Assembly (NCBI GenBank): GCA_019637315.1
Contig: JAHBVU010000008.1
Span: 62,001 to 126,000 of the forward strand
DNA from: Gemmatimonadales bacterium
GTDB taxonomy: Bacteria > Gemmatimonadota > Gemmatimonadetes > Gemmatimonadales > GWC2-71-9
Reading direction: 5' to 3'
Length of the DNA stretch: 64,000 nucleotides
Below the pieces are notes generated by a model that was not told the origin of the DNA, searched no databases, and worked only from the letters and a program-made list of their open reading frames with translations. The position numbers were made by a program, and so were the translations under genes. This document shows positions 12,381 to 20,605 of this stretch, piece by piece (the first letter of the stretch is position 1; each line of letters starts with the position of its first letter).

Positions 12381-12596
12381 ATGCCAACCATGTTCCGTCT
12401 CGCTGAGCTCCTCGAATCGCGGAAGATGACTCAAGCCGAATTGGTCCGCCGCTCTGGTGTCAGTCAGCGGACGGTGTCCCGCCTGGTTGCTAACGAAACC
12501 CGACAAGTTCACCTCGACACCCTGGATGCCATAGCGACTACACTTGGCGTCGCCCCGGGCGAACTGATCGCCCACAATCGACCTCGGCAGCGGTAG
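12381..12596 (+). CDS. Cro/CI-type (XRE) repressor
   Basis: A 71-residue protein made of one XRE helix-turn-helix domain: RLAELLESRKMTQAELVRRS, then GVSQRTVSRL, then LDTLDAIATTLGVAPGELI. It has no C-terminal oligomerisation or cleavage domain, so RecA-type induction is unlikely. I chose the ATG at 12381, which sits where a transcript from the rightward promoter should begin; no ribosome site precedes it. An open extension to 12303 crosses the operators and is rejected. It likely binds O1 and O2. Confidence 0.85.
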   Translation: MPTMFRLAELLESRKMTQAELVRRSGVSQRTVSRLVANETRQVHLDTLDAIATTLGVAPGELIAHNRPRQR

Positions 12597-12641
12597 CCTT
12601 TTCCGAGCTCCTCCGCTCCATCTCCCGTAACCCCTCAGCTT

Positions 12642-12941
12642 GTGCGCCCAGTCCTGACCGGTCACCGCCGAATCGTCGCCCGCCGAATGTGGGGGCAGAA
12701 TGTTCCAACGCGTGAAATCGCCTGGTGGCTCAACGTGAGCGTCCGCGTGATTCAGAAATGGGCCATGCGATGGAACTGGCCGCGGCGGCGAAAAGCACCC
12801 GAGCCCGCCCGCCGCAGCGAAGCGTTCACCCGGGCTGTGATGGTCACGCGCCGGTGCCATCGGTGCTTGACGCCGAGATCGATCCTTCTCGACGACACCA
12901 ACACCGATTGCCCACAATGTGGTGCGCCGTTTTTGCGCTGA
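12642..12941 (+). CDS. Small HTH plus zinc-ribbon protein
   Basis: A 99-residue protein from GTG. Residues 20-50 contain a helix-turn-helix of transposase/terminase-small type (PTREIAWWLNVSVRVIQKWA). The C-terminus has a zinc ribbon with two CxxC knuckles (CHRC, CPQC) about 20 residues apart. Combined DNA- and metal-binding suggests a phage-type regulator. It lies 45 bp after the repressor gene on the same strand. The start is uncertain because no ribosome site is evident. Confidence 0.65.
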   Translation: MRPVLTGHRRIVARRMWGQNVPTREIAWWLNVSVRVIQKWAMRWNWPRRRKAPEPARRSEAFTRAVMVTRRCHRCLTPRSILLDDTNTDCPQCGAPFLR

Positions 12942-12949
12942 GGCGCCGG

Positions 12950-13363
12950 TTATTCTCGAGTCAGTTCGGGCATCGGCGGCAGCGACTTCTCCGGCCAATC
13001 CGGTGGTAGCTGCTTCGGCTTCCCCCGCGGATGCCCTTTTGCGCTCACTTCTAGAAAGACCTCCAGGAAAGTCCGGCCCCTGTACGCCCGTTTGACGAAA
13101 CGGCTCAGTGTGTCGATCGAGCAGTCGAACCATGCCGCGATTCCCCGTTCCGTGTAGTGAAGTTTGCACAGGCGTTCGAACTCTTCGCGGTCGATGTCCG
13201 CACTCGGGCGACCCTTCTTGACCACGGGCGCGGCGGCCTTCGCGTCCGCGAACACCCGGTTGAAGAACGCCCGCCCGCCGTCCGGCATCGACGCGAGCAC
13301 CGCACGGAACCGCGTGAGCTCGCTGCGGTCCGGCGGGCCTAGCCGCGGCTGGCGTATCGTCAT
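12950..13363 (-). CDS. Predicted HTH protein, phage-type
   Basis: A 137-residue protein. Residues 65-100 (EEFERLCKLHYTERGIAAWF, then DCSIDTLSRF) form a helix-turn-helix of the kind seen in small phage DNA-binding and terminase-small-like proteins. The N-terminus is basic and the C-terminus Pro/Lys-rich. Its ATG overlaps the stop of the gene before it by 4 bp, so the two are coupled. Function not assigned. Confidence 0.6.
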   Translation of the reverse strand: MTIRQPRLGPPDRSELTRFRAVLASMPDGGRAFFNRVFADAKAAAPVVKKGRPSADIDREEFERLCKLHYTERGIAAWFDCSIDTLSRFVKRAYRGRTFLEVFLEVSAKGHPRGKPKQLPPDWPEKSLPPMPELTRE

Positions 13364-13809
13364 AGGAAGGTCGCAAACCAGGCGTCGGCTCTATCAGCAT
13401 TGCCCTGCACGGCGCCGACCATGGCCTTGAGCTCCATCTGTAACGGAGACCACGCGTCCCGTGCGTCCTGCAGAGCTGCGGCCGATCGAAGGGCGCCTTC
13501 ATTCAGCGTCCGGAGACTCACCCGGTATCGCTGCGCTGCCTCACGGATCTTGACCTGCTGCCGTTCCGGCGTAAGGTCCTCGCCCTTGATGCCACGAATA
13601 GTCTCGAGCGCATCGACGCAGCGCGCTGCTGTGTCGACGTACGCCTGCTTTAGATGGGAAACTGTGGCGTCATCAACGTGACTCGGCGAAAACGACCATT
13701 GGCTTGAAACGGATGGCAATGCCGAGTCACCTAGCGATAGGACGTGCCCTTCGAGCTGGCGAAGGAGCTGAGCGTTCTGAGAGCTTGCTTCCGGGTGATA
13801 GGTGGTCAC
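13360..13809 (-). CDS. Hypothetical protein
   Basis: A 149-residue protein, mainly helical, from a GTG preceded by TTAGGAGA. It belongs to the leftward group 14745-12950 and overlaps the next gene by 4 bp. No domain recognised. Confidence 0.6.
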   Translation of the reverse strand: MTTYHPEASSQNAQLLRQLEGHVLSLGDSALPSVSSQWSFSPSHVDDATVSHLKQAYVDTAARCVDALETIRGIKGEDLTPERQQVKIREAAQRYRVSLRTLNEGALRSAAALQDARDAWSPLQMELKAMVGAVQGNADRADAWFATFL

Positions 13810-13838
13810 GTTTGAAATCTCCTAAGATGATCGGTGCG

Positions 13839-14528
13839 CTAGCCAGCGCCCTGGAGGTGGCGCTTCATTGCAAGCCATTCAAGTGGCGGTTCGGTGGTTG
13901 CGGCCGCCTCCGCTTGCGCGATTGTTTCCAACTCGGAATCGGGCCTACCGTCCCGCCTCGCGTTGTCGGGTGCTAATCCGCTCCCGCTTGCTGGGGAAGA
14001 TCGCCTATAGGTTGAAGCGGGAATAGCATTTACAATGCTGGTGGTAAGCGGGACCCCACCCCCCTGCCCCCCCTCCCCGCGGGCGGAGCTCGCGCTGTGA
14101 TCCCGCTCGATCGGGCGGGACGTGTCCCGCTCGGTGAGCCGGGACGTATCCCGCTCGTCGGGGCGGGATGATTCGCGATATCCGCAGCTAATCAGGTGCG
14201 CATCGAGCCGAGCCGCGGCAGCGGATACCGCCGCGTCGGTGGGTCGGTCGCTGCCCGGTCGGAGGTCAGGCGGGACGGTTGCGTACCACGTTGACCGCAT
14301 TCGCGACCCCTCACGAATCAGAAGGCCCGCCCGGACCAGAGCGGTGCGGCTCCTCTCCACCGTCTCCGGCGATAGCCCGACGCGTGACGCCAGCGTGGAC
14401 GCCGTCGCAAAGCACCCCCGCCCAGTGTCGAGCTGTCGGTGCTCGTGCCAGATGCCCTTCGTCGGCCACGTCAGGACGAGTGAGCCGGTCACTACTCTGC
14501 TCCAGGCATACGGGACACTCGGAGGCAT
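13839..14528 (-). CDS. Winged-helix protein, replication-initiator-like
   Basis: A 229-residue protein. The N-terminal 85 residues hold a winged helix of the kind in DnaD/RepA-like plasmid and phage proteins (ATASTLASRVGLSPETVERS, then RTALVRAGLLIREG). A low-complexity linker follows with three ERDTSR-like repeats (about residues 123-142), coded by near-identical units of about 21-24 bp, then a Gly run. The C-terminus is disordered. Its place right after an excisionase-like gene fits a replication or copy-control role; that is an inference. Confidence 0.6.
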   Translation of the reverse strand: MPPSVPYAWSRVVTGSLVLTWPTKGIWHEHRQLDTGRGCFATASTLASRVGLSPETVERSRTALVRAGLLIREGSRMRSTWYATVPPDLRPGSDRPTDAAVSAAAARLDAHLISCGYRESSRPDERDTSRLTERDTSRPIERDHSASSARGEGGQGGGVPLTTSIVNAIPASTYRRSSPASGSGLAPDNARRDGRPDSELETIAQAEAAATTEPPLEWLAMKRHLQGAG

Positions 14529-14532
14529 CCGG

Positions 14533-14745
14533 TCACGAAGTCGCGGCGGGCGCCGATGGCTCGACCCGCGTGGCGGGCTTCGGTGGCTCGGCCCGTGCCG
14601 CGATCATGGCATCGACCGATGCGGTAGAGATGCGCCAGCGGCCGTCGAGCATCTGCCCCGATAGCTTGCCACGCAGGACGAAGTCGCGCGTTCGCGCGTA
14701 GGAAAACCGAAGTCGCGCAGCAGCTTCTGTGATCGAAAGATCCAA
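14533..14745 (-). CDS. Excisionase/AlpA-like HTH protein
   Basis: A 70-residue protein from TTG. The MerR/AlpA-type helix-turn-helix covers residues 3-45 (SITEAAARLRFSYARTRDFV, then LSGQMLDGRWRIS). The tail is Ala/Pro-rich. It ends 4 bp before the winged-helix gene. Such small proteins act as excisionases or as regulators of integrase in satellites and islands. It is the second Xis-like gene of the element. Confidence 0.7.
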   Translation of the reverse strand: MDLSITEAAARLRFSYARTRDFVLRGKLSGQMLDGRWRISTASVDAMIAARAEPPKPATRVEPSAPAATS

Positions 14746-14773
14746 GGATCACCCCCAGTGGAAAACGCGAAAA

Positions 14774-14836
14774 AGCGCCCTAACGAAACAGCACCCTCCC
14801 CGCCTTGGCAGGGAAAACGTGGTTCGTCAGGACGCT
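14774..14836. promoter_or_regulatory. Long imperfect stem-loop
   Basis: Arms 14774-14787 and 14823-14836 are inverted repeats with 12 of 14 matches (AGCGCCCTAACGAA / TTCGTCAGGACGCT). A second smaller pairing lies inside. It lies in the 285-bp gap between the tape-measure gene and the excisionase-like gene. No T-tract follows on either strand, so a classical terminator is unlikely; a leader structure is possible. Nothing else was found in this gap. Confidence 0.4.
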
Positions 14837-15030
14837 CAGCATCCCGGAACAAGCCGTACAAGGCCCGCTCGATGCGCATCGCGCTCCGCGCGATTCGCCT
14901 CTACGGGTCAAACTAATACTTTCAAAAAAAAGCAACAGTGGCGGGAATACTACTCGCATCCATGGCTCCGGCATACCAACCGAATACCGAAACTACCGAC
15001 GCAGATACGATCGGGGCGGGTGGTGCGGAA

Positions 15031-18000
15031 CTAAAGCGTTCGCCGCTCGCCCGTCGCGAGCATCGCATCGTCGACGGCCTGCTGGAGAGCGACATCAGGA
15101 TCCGGCATGCTGATCCGCCCGGTGTTCCGGTCGATGCGGTGGAGCACGGCCAGCTGCTCGCGGGACACAGCCAGGTGCTGGTTGGCAATGCCGACCATCG
15201 ACCCCATGAGGCCGGCAATCCGGTTGCTCGTCGCTTCGGTCGTAACGACGGAGGCACTGACCGAGGTCTGGCTCGCGCCGAAGGTTGGCGACGTGACGCT
15301 GAAGTTCGACGCCATGGCCTTGTCGAACTCCTCCTGCTGCCGTCGACGCCGCTCCTCGTCACGCTGGGCACGCTCTTGGCCATGAACCCGCCGAAGGTCG
15401 TCCAGCTGATCTGAGGATCGACCGGCCGCCATCGCGTCGCTGATCTGCTTCGCGTGCGTCGCCAGCAAGGCCAAGTCATCGGCGGCTTCATCGAAGCCGA
15501 GTGAGCGGAGATTCCGCTGCTGCAGACTCTCCAGCCAGTCCGCTTCTTCGCGGCGGCGCTTGATCTCCTCCTCCAGTGCATCGGCGGCCCGCTCGAGCGC
15601 GGCAGCCTGGTCGTCCAGGCTCTGGATATAGGCGAGCTGCGCCAGCTGGGCTTCGGTATACCCTTCGGCAATGGCGGCGCTGATCTGCCGTTCCTTCTCA
15701 AGGTCGCGGGCCAGGCGATCGGCACGCGCCTGCCGCTGCGCCGCGTCCTCGCTGCCGATGAGGCGGTCGATATCGGCCTCCGCCTGGGCCTGCATCTGCT
15801 CCAGGTTGCCCGTGATCCGTTCGGCAGCTTGCCGCGCTACGTCAGCATTCTCCTGGAACGCCTGCGTCAGCGCGGCAATCGCATCGGACGCCTCCCCCTC
15901 GACCAACCGGAGCCACGCCAGGAACTGCTCTTCGTTGATGATCCCGGAGGTGAACAGGTCGGTGAGCCGGGACTTCTCCTGCTCCCAGCCAAGATTGACC
16001 CCCGCGACATCGGCGCCCAGTCCGTTGCCCTGACGCCGCAGGCTGCGCACCGTGAAGTCACCGGACACATCGCGCTGCTGGCGCTCGGTCTCGAGGAGTT
16101 CGCGGGCCGCTTCGGCGGCCTGTTCGGCGGCAATCCGCTGCTCATTGAGCGCGTAGACGTGCTCGACCAGCGCCTTGCTGGCCTCGTCGAAGTACTCGCC
16201 CATCTCCTGGGCGAGATCGGCGACCCGGCGCTGATGATTGAGCCGACGCTCTTCGGCATCCGCTGCCTCATTCTGGCCGAACGCCCGGAGCCGCTCGACT
16301 TCCAAATCCTCCCGCATGAGGCCCTGCTGGACCGCGAACTGTTCCCGCATCGCGGCGGTATTGGCCTGCATCTGTTGCCGAAGATCGAGCGTGGCTTGGG
16401 CCGCTTGGCCCTCGGCGATCGCCATGTCCCGGAGCTTCCGGGGCATGTCGTTGTTCTTCGCCATCCGCTCGCCCCACTCCACGACGTTCTTAAGCCAGGC
16501 GTCGGACGCGGTCGCAAACTGATTGCCCGTATACGCGACGCCCTTCAGCCCCGCCGTCTCGGCCCGGTCGTTCAACCCCTGAGCCAGGGTGTCGAGCATG
16601 CCCAAGAACTGCTCTTCGAGATCCTTGAGCGACTGCCCCACGCCGGTCCTTGGTGACGCAATCGCGGCAAAGTCACTCATCGAGCGGTCCCAGTTCGCGA
16701 CGAACTGCTCCCACTGGGCCTCCGCTGCCCGTGCGCGGGCCGCGGATGCACCGATCATGTCCACGATGCTGACGATCGTCTGGCCGACAGCGAGCGCGAC
16801 GTTCACTTGCGCGGCCGCCACCTCGAGGCCGGACGCCATAGGGTTGCCCTTGGCGTCACGCTGCTTCGAGAGCGCAGTCGTCTCCTGCAGATTCCCCACC
16901 GCGCCCACCATGTTTGGCAGCGTCCGGAGGATCCCGCCGATCTCGCTGCCAAACAAGCGGGACGCTGCCGCGAGATCGAGCATGAAGTCCGCCGCTGACG
17001 CCAGGTTATCGGCCAACTGCCGGGCATGGTCGATCCGTTCAAGCTGGAGCGCCAACTCGCGAGCGGCATCGACGTCGCTCCGCCTGATCCCCGCCGCGTT
17101 GCTCGCTCCCCTGGCCGCCGCCTCCTGACGCTGCTCAGGCGTCTGGCCCAGCGGCTCCAGGATGAACCGGCGCCGGTTCGCTTCGTCGCGCTGACGCTGC
17201 CAGTCATTGACCTGCCGCTCCCCCTCAGACGCGATGCCGAACCCGATGGTAAACGGCGTGATCTTGCTCGCGGCGGCGGCAATGCCCTCGATGAGATCCT
17301 TCTGCCGACCCAAGATCACGGCGATCTCCAGCGCCTGCCGGTACCGGTCTTTCTCAGCAGCCGACAGCTTGTCGAGCGACCGGAGCTGCGACTCGAGGTC
17401 AGCGCGCCGGTCGGCATCCGCTGCGGCTTCCTGACGAATCCGATTCCCGGACAGGCCGGCTCGGGTTGCTTCGTTCTCTCGCTCCAGCTTCCCGATCTGC
17501 TCCACCTGCTGACGCCGCTCGTTCGCGGCCTGGGTGCCCTTATCGTCGGTTTCCTTCGTGATCGTGAGCGAGCGGACGCCCAGCGCCACCAGCGCCTGCG
17601 CGGTTTCCTGCTGCTTCTGTAGCTCTTGCGTGACCTTCCGCTGCGTCAGCAGATAGGCGAGCCCGGCGCCGTCCTCAAATGCCAATCCCTCCATCTGCGC
17701 CCGGAGGTCTTTGACCCGTTTGGACGAGGCGGTTAGATCCGCGGTCATCTTCTGGATGTCGGACGTGACCGCGGCCTTGAACGACTGCTGCAGCGAGCGG
17801 AACGCATCGACCCCGGCTTTCCGGATCTTGTCGAGTTCCTCACGGCTCTTGCGACTCTCCGCGTTCATCTGGTTGTACGCGAACCCCACGGCGGCAATGC
17901 CGCCGAGGATCCCAACCATCCACGGGTTGCCCATCACGAACATGCCGAGCCCGGCCGCGAGGCGACCGACCTGGCTCTGTGCCCCCACGGTCGACAGGGC

Positions 18001-19134
18001 AAACGTCGTGAGCGGCCCCCGGAGCCCGGCGACGGTGGGACCAAACTTCTGCCCGGCGTTCGTGGCTTGGTCGAAGGCACCGGCCATCGCCCCAATCTGC
18101 GTGCTGGTGGCCGCGATTTCATTGCCCACGCCCCGCATCTGCGGGTTGCTCCGGATGGCCGTGAGGTTCTTCGAGAGTTCAGCTTGGTAGGCCTGGGCCG
18201 ACATCCGACCGGCCTCAGCGGCTTCCTGCGGCGTCAGGAGCCCAGCTTTGAGCGCCTGCTTGATCTGCGTTGCATCGGCCTGCATCTGGGCCACCAGCCC
18301 AGCCGCATGGGCACGCTGTGCCGTCCGCTGCTCGGCCAGGGCAGCTTTCGCGGCGGCGACTTCCCGGCGTCGGGCATCCGCCGCCACGGCCGCCTTGCCC
18401 TGTTCAGTCTGGCGGTAGGCTGCCGCTTCGGCTTGGATCCGCTGCCCGTACGCCTCATGCTGGGCATCGATCGCCGCGAGATCGGCCGCTCGGCGCCGCT
18501 GGGCGGCTTCCCGCGCATCGGCGAGCCGGGATTCCGCAGCCGCTTGATCCTCGGCGGCTCTCTGGGCTGCTTCGGCCTGGGCTTCCGCCGTGGCACCGGC
18601 CTCCGCCGCGGCGTCCTGCGATGCCACAAAGGCATTCGTCAGCTGCGTGACAGCGTTCGAGGCCTCGACGATCGACTGGCGGACATTGGGACTGACCTCG
18701 CGCACGCCGGGCGTATCGCCCACAGCCTTGAACGCCTCGGCCAGTTCGGTCGTGAACGCGGCGCCGATCTCGCGGGCGGCCATCTGCGCTTCGTCGGGGG
18801 TGAGCAGTCCGGCTTTCAGCGCATCCTTGAGGCCTTCACTCGCCCCCCGAACTGCATCCACGGCATTGGTCGCCACGGCGCGATAGGTCTGGGCGAGTTT
18901 CTCAACCTCCCGGACGCTGGCCGACGCGGCCTGGCGCGTGACCACTTCGGACGCCCGCATCGCCTGAGAGAGCGAGTGGACCCCTTTCTCCCCTCGTTTG
19001 GTGTTGGTATCGAGGCTGGCCCCGAGCCGTTCGGCCTGGTTCCCGAGCCGAAACATGACCTGATAGACGTCCTCGCCCCCCGCCTTGAAGGCGCGGGAAT
19101 CGATCAGGAGTTCGAGACGTCCATCGTCGCTCAT
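15031..19134 (-). CDS. Phage tail tape-measure-like protein
   Basis: A 1,367-residue protein from the ATG at 19134 (MSDDGRLEL); the frame is open 50 codons further but that part is unlike the rest. It is typical of tape-measure proteins: very long Ala/Gln/Glu-rich coiled coils, a hydrophobic middle segment (about residues 392-420, LAAGLGMFVMGNPWMVGILG), and a C-terminus with LMGSMVGIANQHLAVSREQL and HRIDRNTG. A segment of about 59 residues occurs twice (102-160 and 291-349, both with LKAGLLTPxEA). Such proteins set tail length in siphophages and myophages. No other tail gene is visible in the window. Confidence 0.85.
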   Translation of the reverse strand: MSDDGRLELLIDSRAFKAGGEDVYQVMFRLGNQAERLGASLDTNTKRGEKGVHSLSQAMRASEVVTRQAASASVREVEKLAQTYRAVATNAVDAVRGASEGLKDALKAGLLTPDEAQMAAREIGAAFTTELAEAFKAVGDTPGVREVSPNVRQSIVEASNAVTQLTNAFVASQDAAAEAGATAEAQAEAAQRAAEDQAAAESRLADAREAAQRRRAADLAAIDAQHEAYGQRIQAEAAAYRQTEQGKAAVAADARRREVAAAKAALAEQRTAQRAHAAGLVAQMQADATQIKQALKAGLLTPQEAAEAGRMSAQAYQAELSKNLTAIRSNPQMRGVGNEIAATSTQIGAMAGAFDQATNAGQKFGPTVAGLRGPLTTFALSTVGAQSQVGRLAAGLGMFVMGNPWMVGILGGIAAVGFAYNQMNAESRKSREELDKIRKAGVDAFRSLQQSFKAAVTSDIQKMTADLTASSKRVKDLRAQMEGLAFEDGAGLAYLLTQRKVTQELQKQQETAQALVALGVRSLTITKETDDKGTQAANERRQQVEQIGKLERENEATRAGLSGNRIRQEAAADADRRADLESQLRSLDKLSAAEKDRYRQALEIAVILGRQKDLIEGIAAAASKITPFTIGFGIASEGERQVNDWQRQRDEANRRRFILEPLGQTPEQRQEAAARGASNAAGIRRSDVDAARELALQLERIDHARQLADNLASAADFMLDLAAASRLFGSEIGGILRTLPNMVGAVGNLQETTALSKQRDAKGNPMASGLEVAAAQVNVALAVGQTIVSIVDMIGASAARARAAEAQWEQFVANWDRSMSDFAAIASPRTGVGQSLKDLEEQFLGMLDTLAQGLNDRAETAGLKGVAYTGNQFATASDAWLKNVVEWGERMAKNNDMPRKLRDMAIAEGQAAQATLDLRQQMQANTAAMREQFAVQQGLMREDLEVERLRAFGQNEAADAEERRLNHQRRVADLAQEMGEYFDEASKALVEHVYALNEQRIAAEQAAEAARELLETERQQRDVSGDFTVRSLRRQGNGLGADVAGVNLGWEQEKSRLTDLFTSGIINEEQFLAWLRLVEGEASDAIAALTQAFQENADVARQAAERITGNLEQMQAQAEADIDRLIGSEDAAQRQARADRLARDLEKERQISAAIAEGYTEAQLAQLAYIQSLDDQAAALERAADALEEEIKRRREEADWLESLQQRNLRSLGFDEAADDLALLATHAKQISDAMAAGRSSDQLDDLRRVHGQERAQRDEERRRRQQEEFDKAMASNFSVTSPTFGASQTSVSASVVTTEATSNRIAGLMGSMVGIANQHLAVSREQLAVLHRIDRNTGRISMPDPDVALQQAVDDAMLATGERRTL

Positions 19135-19139
19135 GCGAC

Positions 19140-19392
19140 ATTGATAAGTCGAACATGTGCGCAGGCTGCAGAGAATGGACTCAATTTCGACGGATTTGTA
19201 TCGCGGCCCGAGCAGGGCTGGTTGCAGGTCCGCCTCGGGGATAGGCAACACGCGCCAGACGACGATCAGCGAACTCGAGAACAATTGGGCAAGCGAGTCG
19301 AGCTGGACGTAATCGAGTGCCTAGCCGCAGCCCTTGGGGTCGAGCCGGGCGACCTGATCCTGCGGGAACCGAAGAAGGGGAAGAAGGGTTAA
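19140..19392 (+). pseudogene. Frameshifted XRE-type repressor remnant
   Basis: Pieces of one helix-turn-helix domain appear in two frames: EQGWLQVRLGDR, then TRQTTISELEN in another frame (about 19255-19290), then LGKRVELDVIECLAAALGVEPGDLI back in the first, ending at a TAA at 19392. This is the order expected for an XRE regulator with at least two small frameshifts. The end resembles LDTLDAIATTLGVAPGELI of the intact repressor at 12381. It lies divergent to the tape-measure gene. Confidence 0.6.
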
Positions 19393-19585
19393 CGGGCCCT
19401 AAAGGCCGAGGCCGCACCAACCAAGCAATGCATGCCTGGCCAGCGCGGCTGCGGCTCATCCCAGCTACAAGCCTGCTTACGGACCTGACACTACAACCGA
19501 ACTGATCCATGCGACTTCGGTGGAGCTCGCCTCCTTATGGTGTCGGAGGCTCCTCACCCGACTTTTCCGCGCCCGTAGAGGCAAC

Positions 19586-20605
19586 CTAACAGGGCACCCC
19601 ACCGTTGTCCGCCGACCGGATGATGTTCCCGCCATAGTGGAGGCGGAAGGTACCCGCGTTGATTGTCGTGATGAACGTTTCGTTGTATTCCACGCTGTCG
19701 TTGCGGCCTGGTAATGAGGCCGAGCCAGTCTCGGCGGTACTGGCAACGCTATACGTCGCCGGCACCGTGGCGTAGCTTACACTCTTAAGGCTGAATTTGT
19801 TGCCGCAGACGTAGGTTAGAGTAATACCCTCCAAGTCGATGTAGGACGTGAGATACGTCGCATTCGGCTTCAGTAAGAAATATGCGGCGTTCGTGACCGC
19901 TGTCCCGCCCGTGTATGCGGAATCCAGAGATGCTGTGAATCCCTCGGCCCGAAAGGGATCGGCGGCCAGGTGACCGAGGAGCGTATCACATAGATCTTCG
20001 TCCGTCATTACGCCATTGTTGCAGAGGCCGGCGGTGAAATCGGCCAGGCGCGCCATAAGACCCGAAGTCGTAGTCGCCCACGCAGGAGTTTTCTCAATGC
20101 CGATGGTCCATGTCTGAACGCTAAGGTCGGCGACGGGATCTGGATCCTGGTCTGCATCTGGGTCCCACAACGTCGTATCGCTCTCGTTCGAGGAGGCGAT
20201 ACTGTCTCCTTGAAACCACGCAACGGTTGGAAACGGTAGCCCAATGGCTCGATACGAGAGCCACGGCGTCGTATCACCAGGAGCGATGCCACCAAAATTC
20301 ACCCAATGAGCTACTATCCGATCTCGGAACTTGCTCTTAGCACGCCAGGCACGCGCGGAACCTGGTAGGACAACGGTGATTGGGGCTGCATCTCCCGGTG
20401 CTTCAACCATGAATGACTCTAGCTTCTCGGCGCTCGTGCTCTTGTTGTGAACCATGTATGAGATCGTCATCGTGTCTTTCGAAAAGGCCACATTTCGAAT
20501 GTAGATGTCGACACTCAGGTTCTTCCCAGGCGCCTCCTGGGCATTAGCCCTACCAGTAGCACCGCAGATGGATGCCCCAAGCACTAACCAGCGCATGTAT
20601 GTCAT
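19586..20605 (-). CDS. Secreted protein, partner of the peptidase-like lipoprotein
   Basis: A 339-residue protein with a signal peptide (MTYMRWLVLGASICGATGRA, cut near NAQE). The mature part is beta-rich and Thr/Asp-rich, with four Cys residues (about 215, 227, 293, 339) that could form disulphides. Its ATG overlaps the stop of the lipoprotein gene (ATGA), so the two are translated together. No family recognised. Codon use is less GC-biased than in the flanking chromosome. Confidence 0.65.
   Translation of the reverse strand: MTYMRWLVLGASICGATGRANAQEAPGKNLSVDIYIRNVAFSKDTMTISYMVHNKSTSAEKLESFMVEAPGDAAPITVVLPGSARAWRAKSKFRDRIVAHWVNFGGIAPGDTTPWLSYRAIGLPFPTVAWFQGDSIASSNESDTTLWDPDADQDPDPVADLSVQTWTIGIEKTPAWATTTSGLMARLADFTAGLCNNGVMTDEDLCDTLLGHLAADPFRAEGFTASLDSAYTGGTAVTNAAYFLLKPNATYLTSYIDLEGITLTYVCGNKFSLKSVSYATVPATYSVASTAETGSASLPGRNDSVEYNETFITTINAGTFRLHYGGNIIRSADNGGVPC

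Noticed and set aside
18067-19392. 441-codon plus-strand frame over the tape-measure gene
   Set aside because: All but the last 60-70 codons are antisense to the tape-measure gene. Only the end, past 19140, carries an HTH-like sequence, and it is frameshifted.
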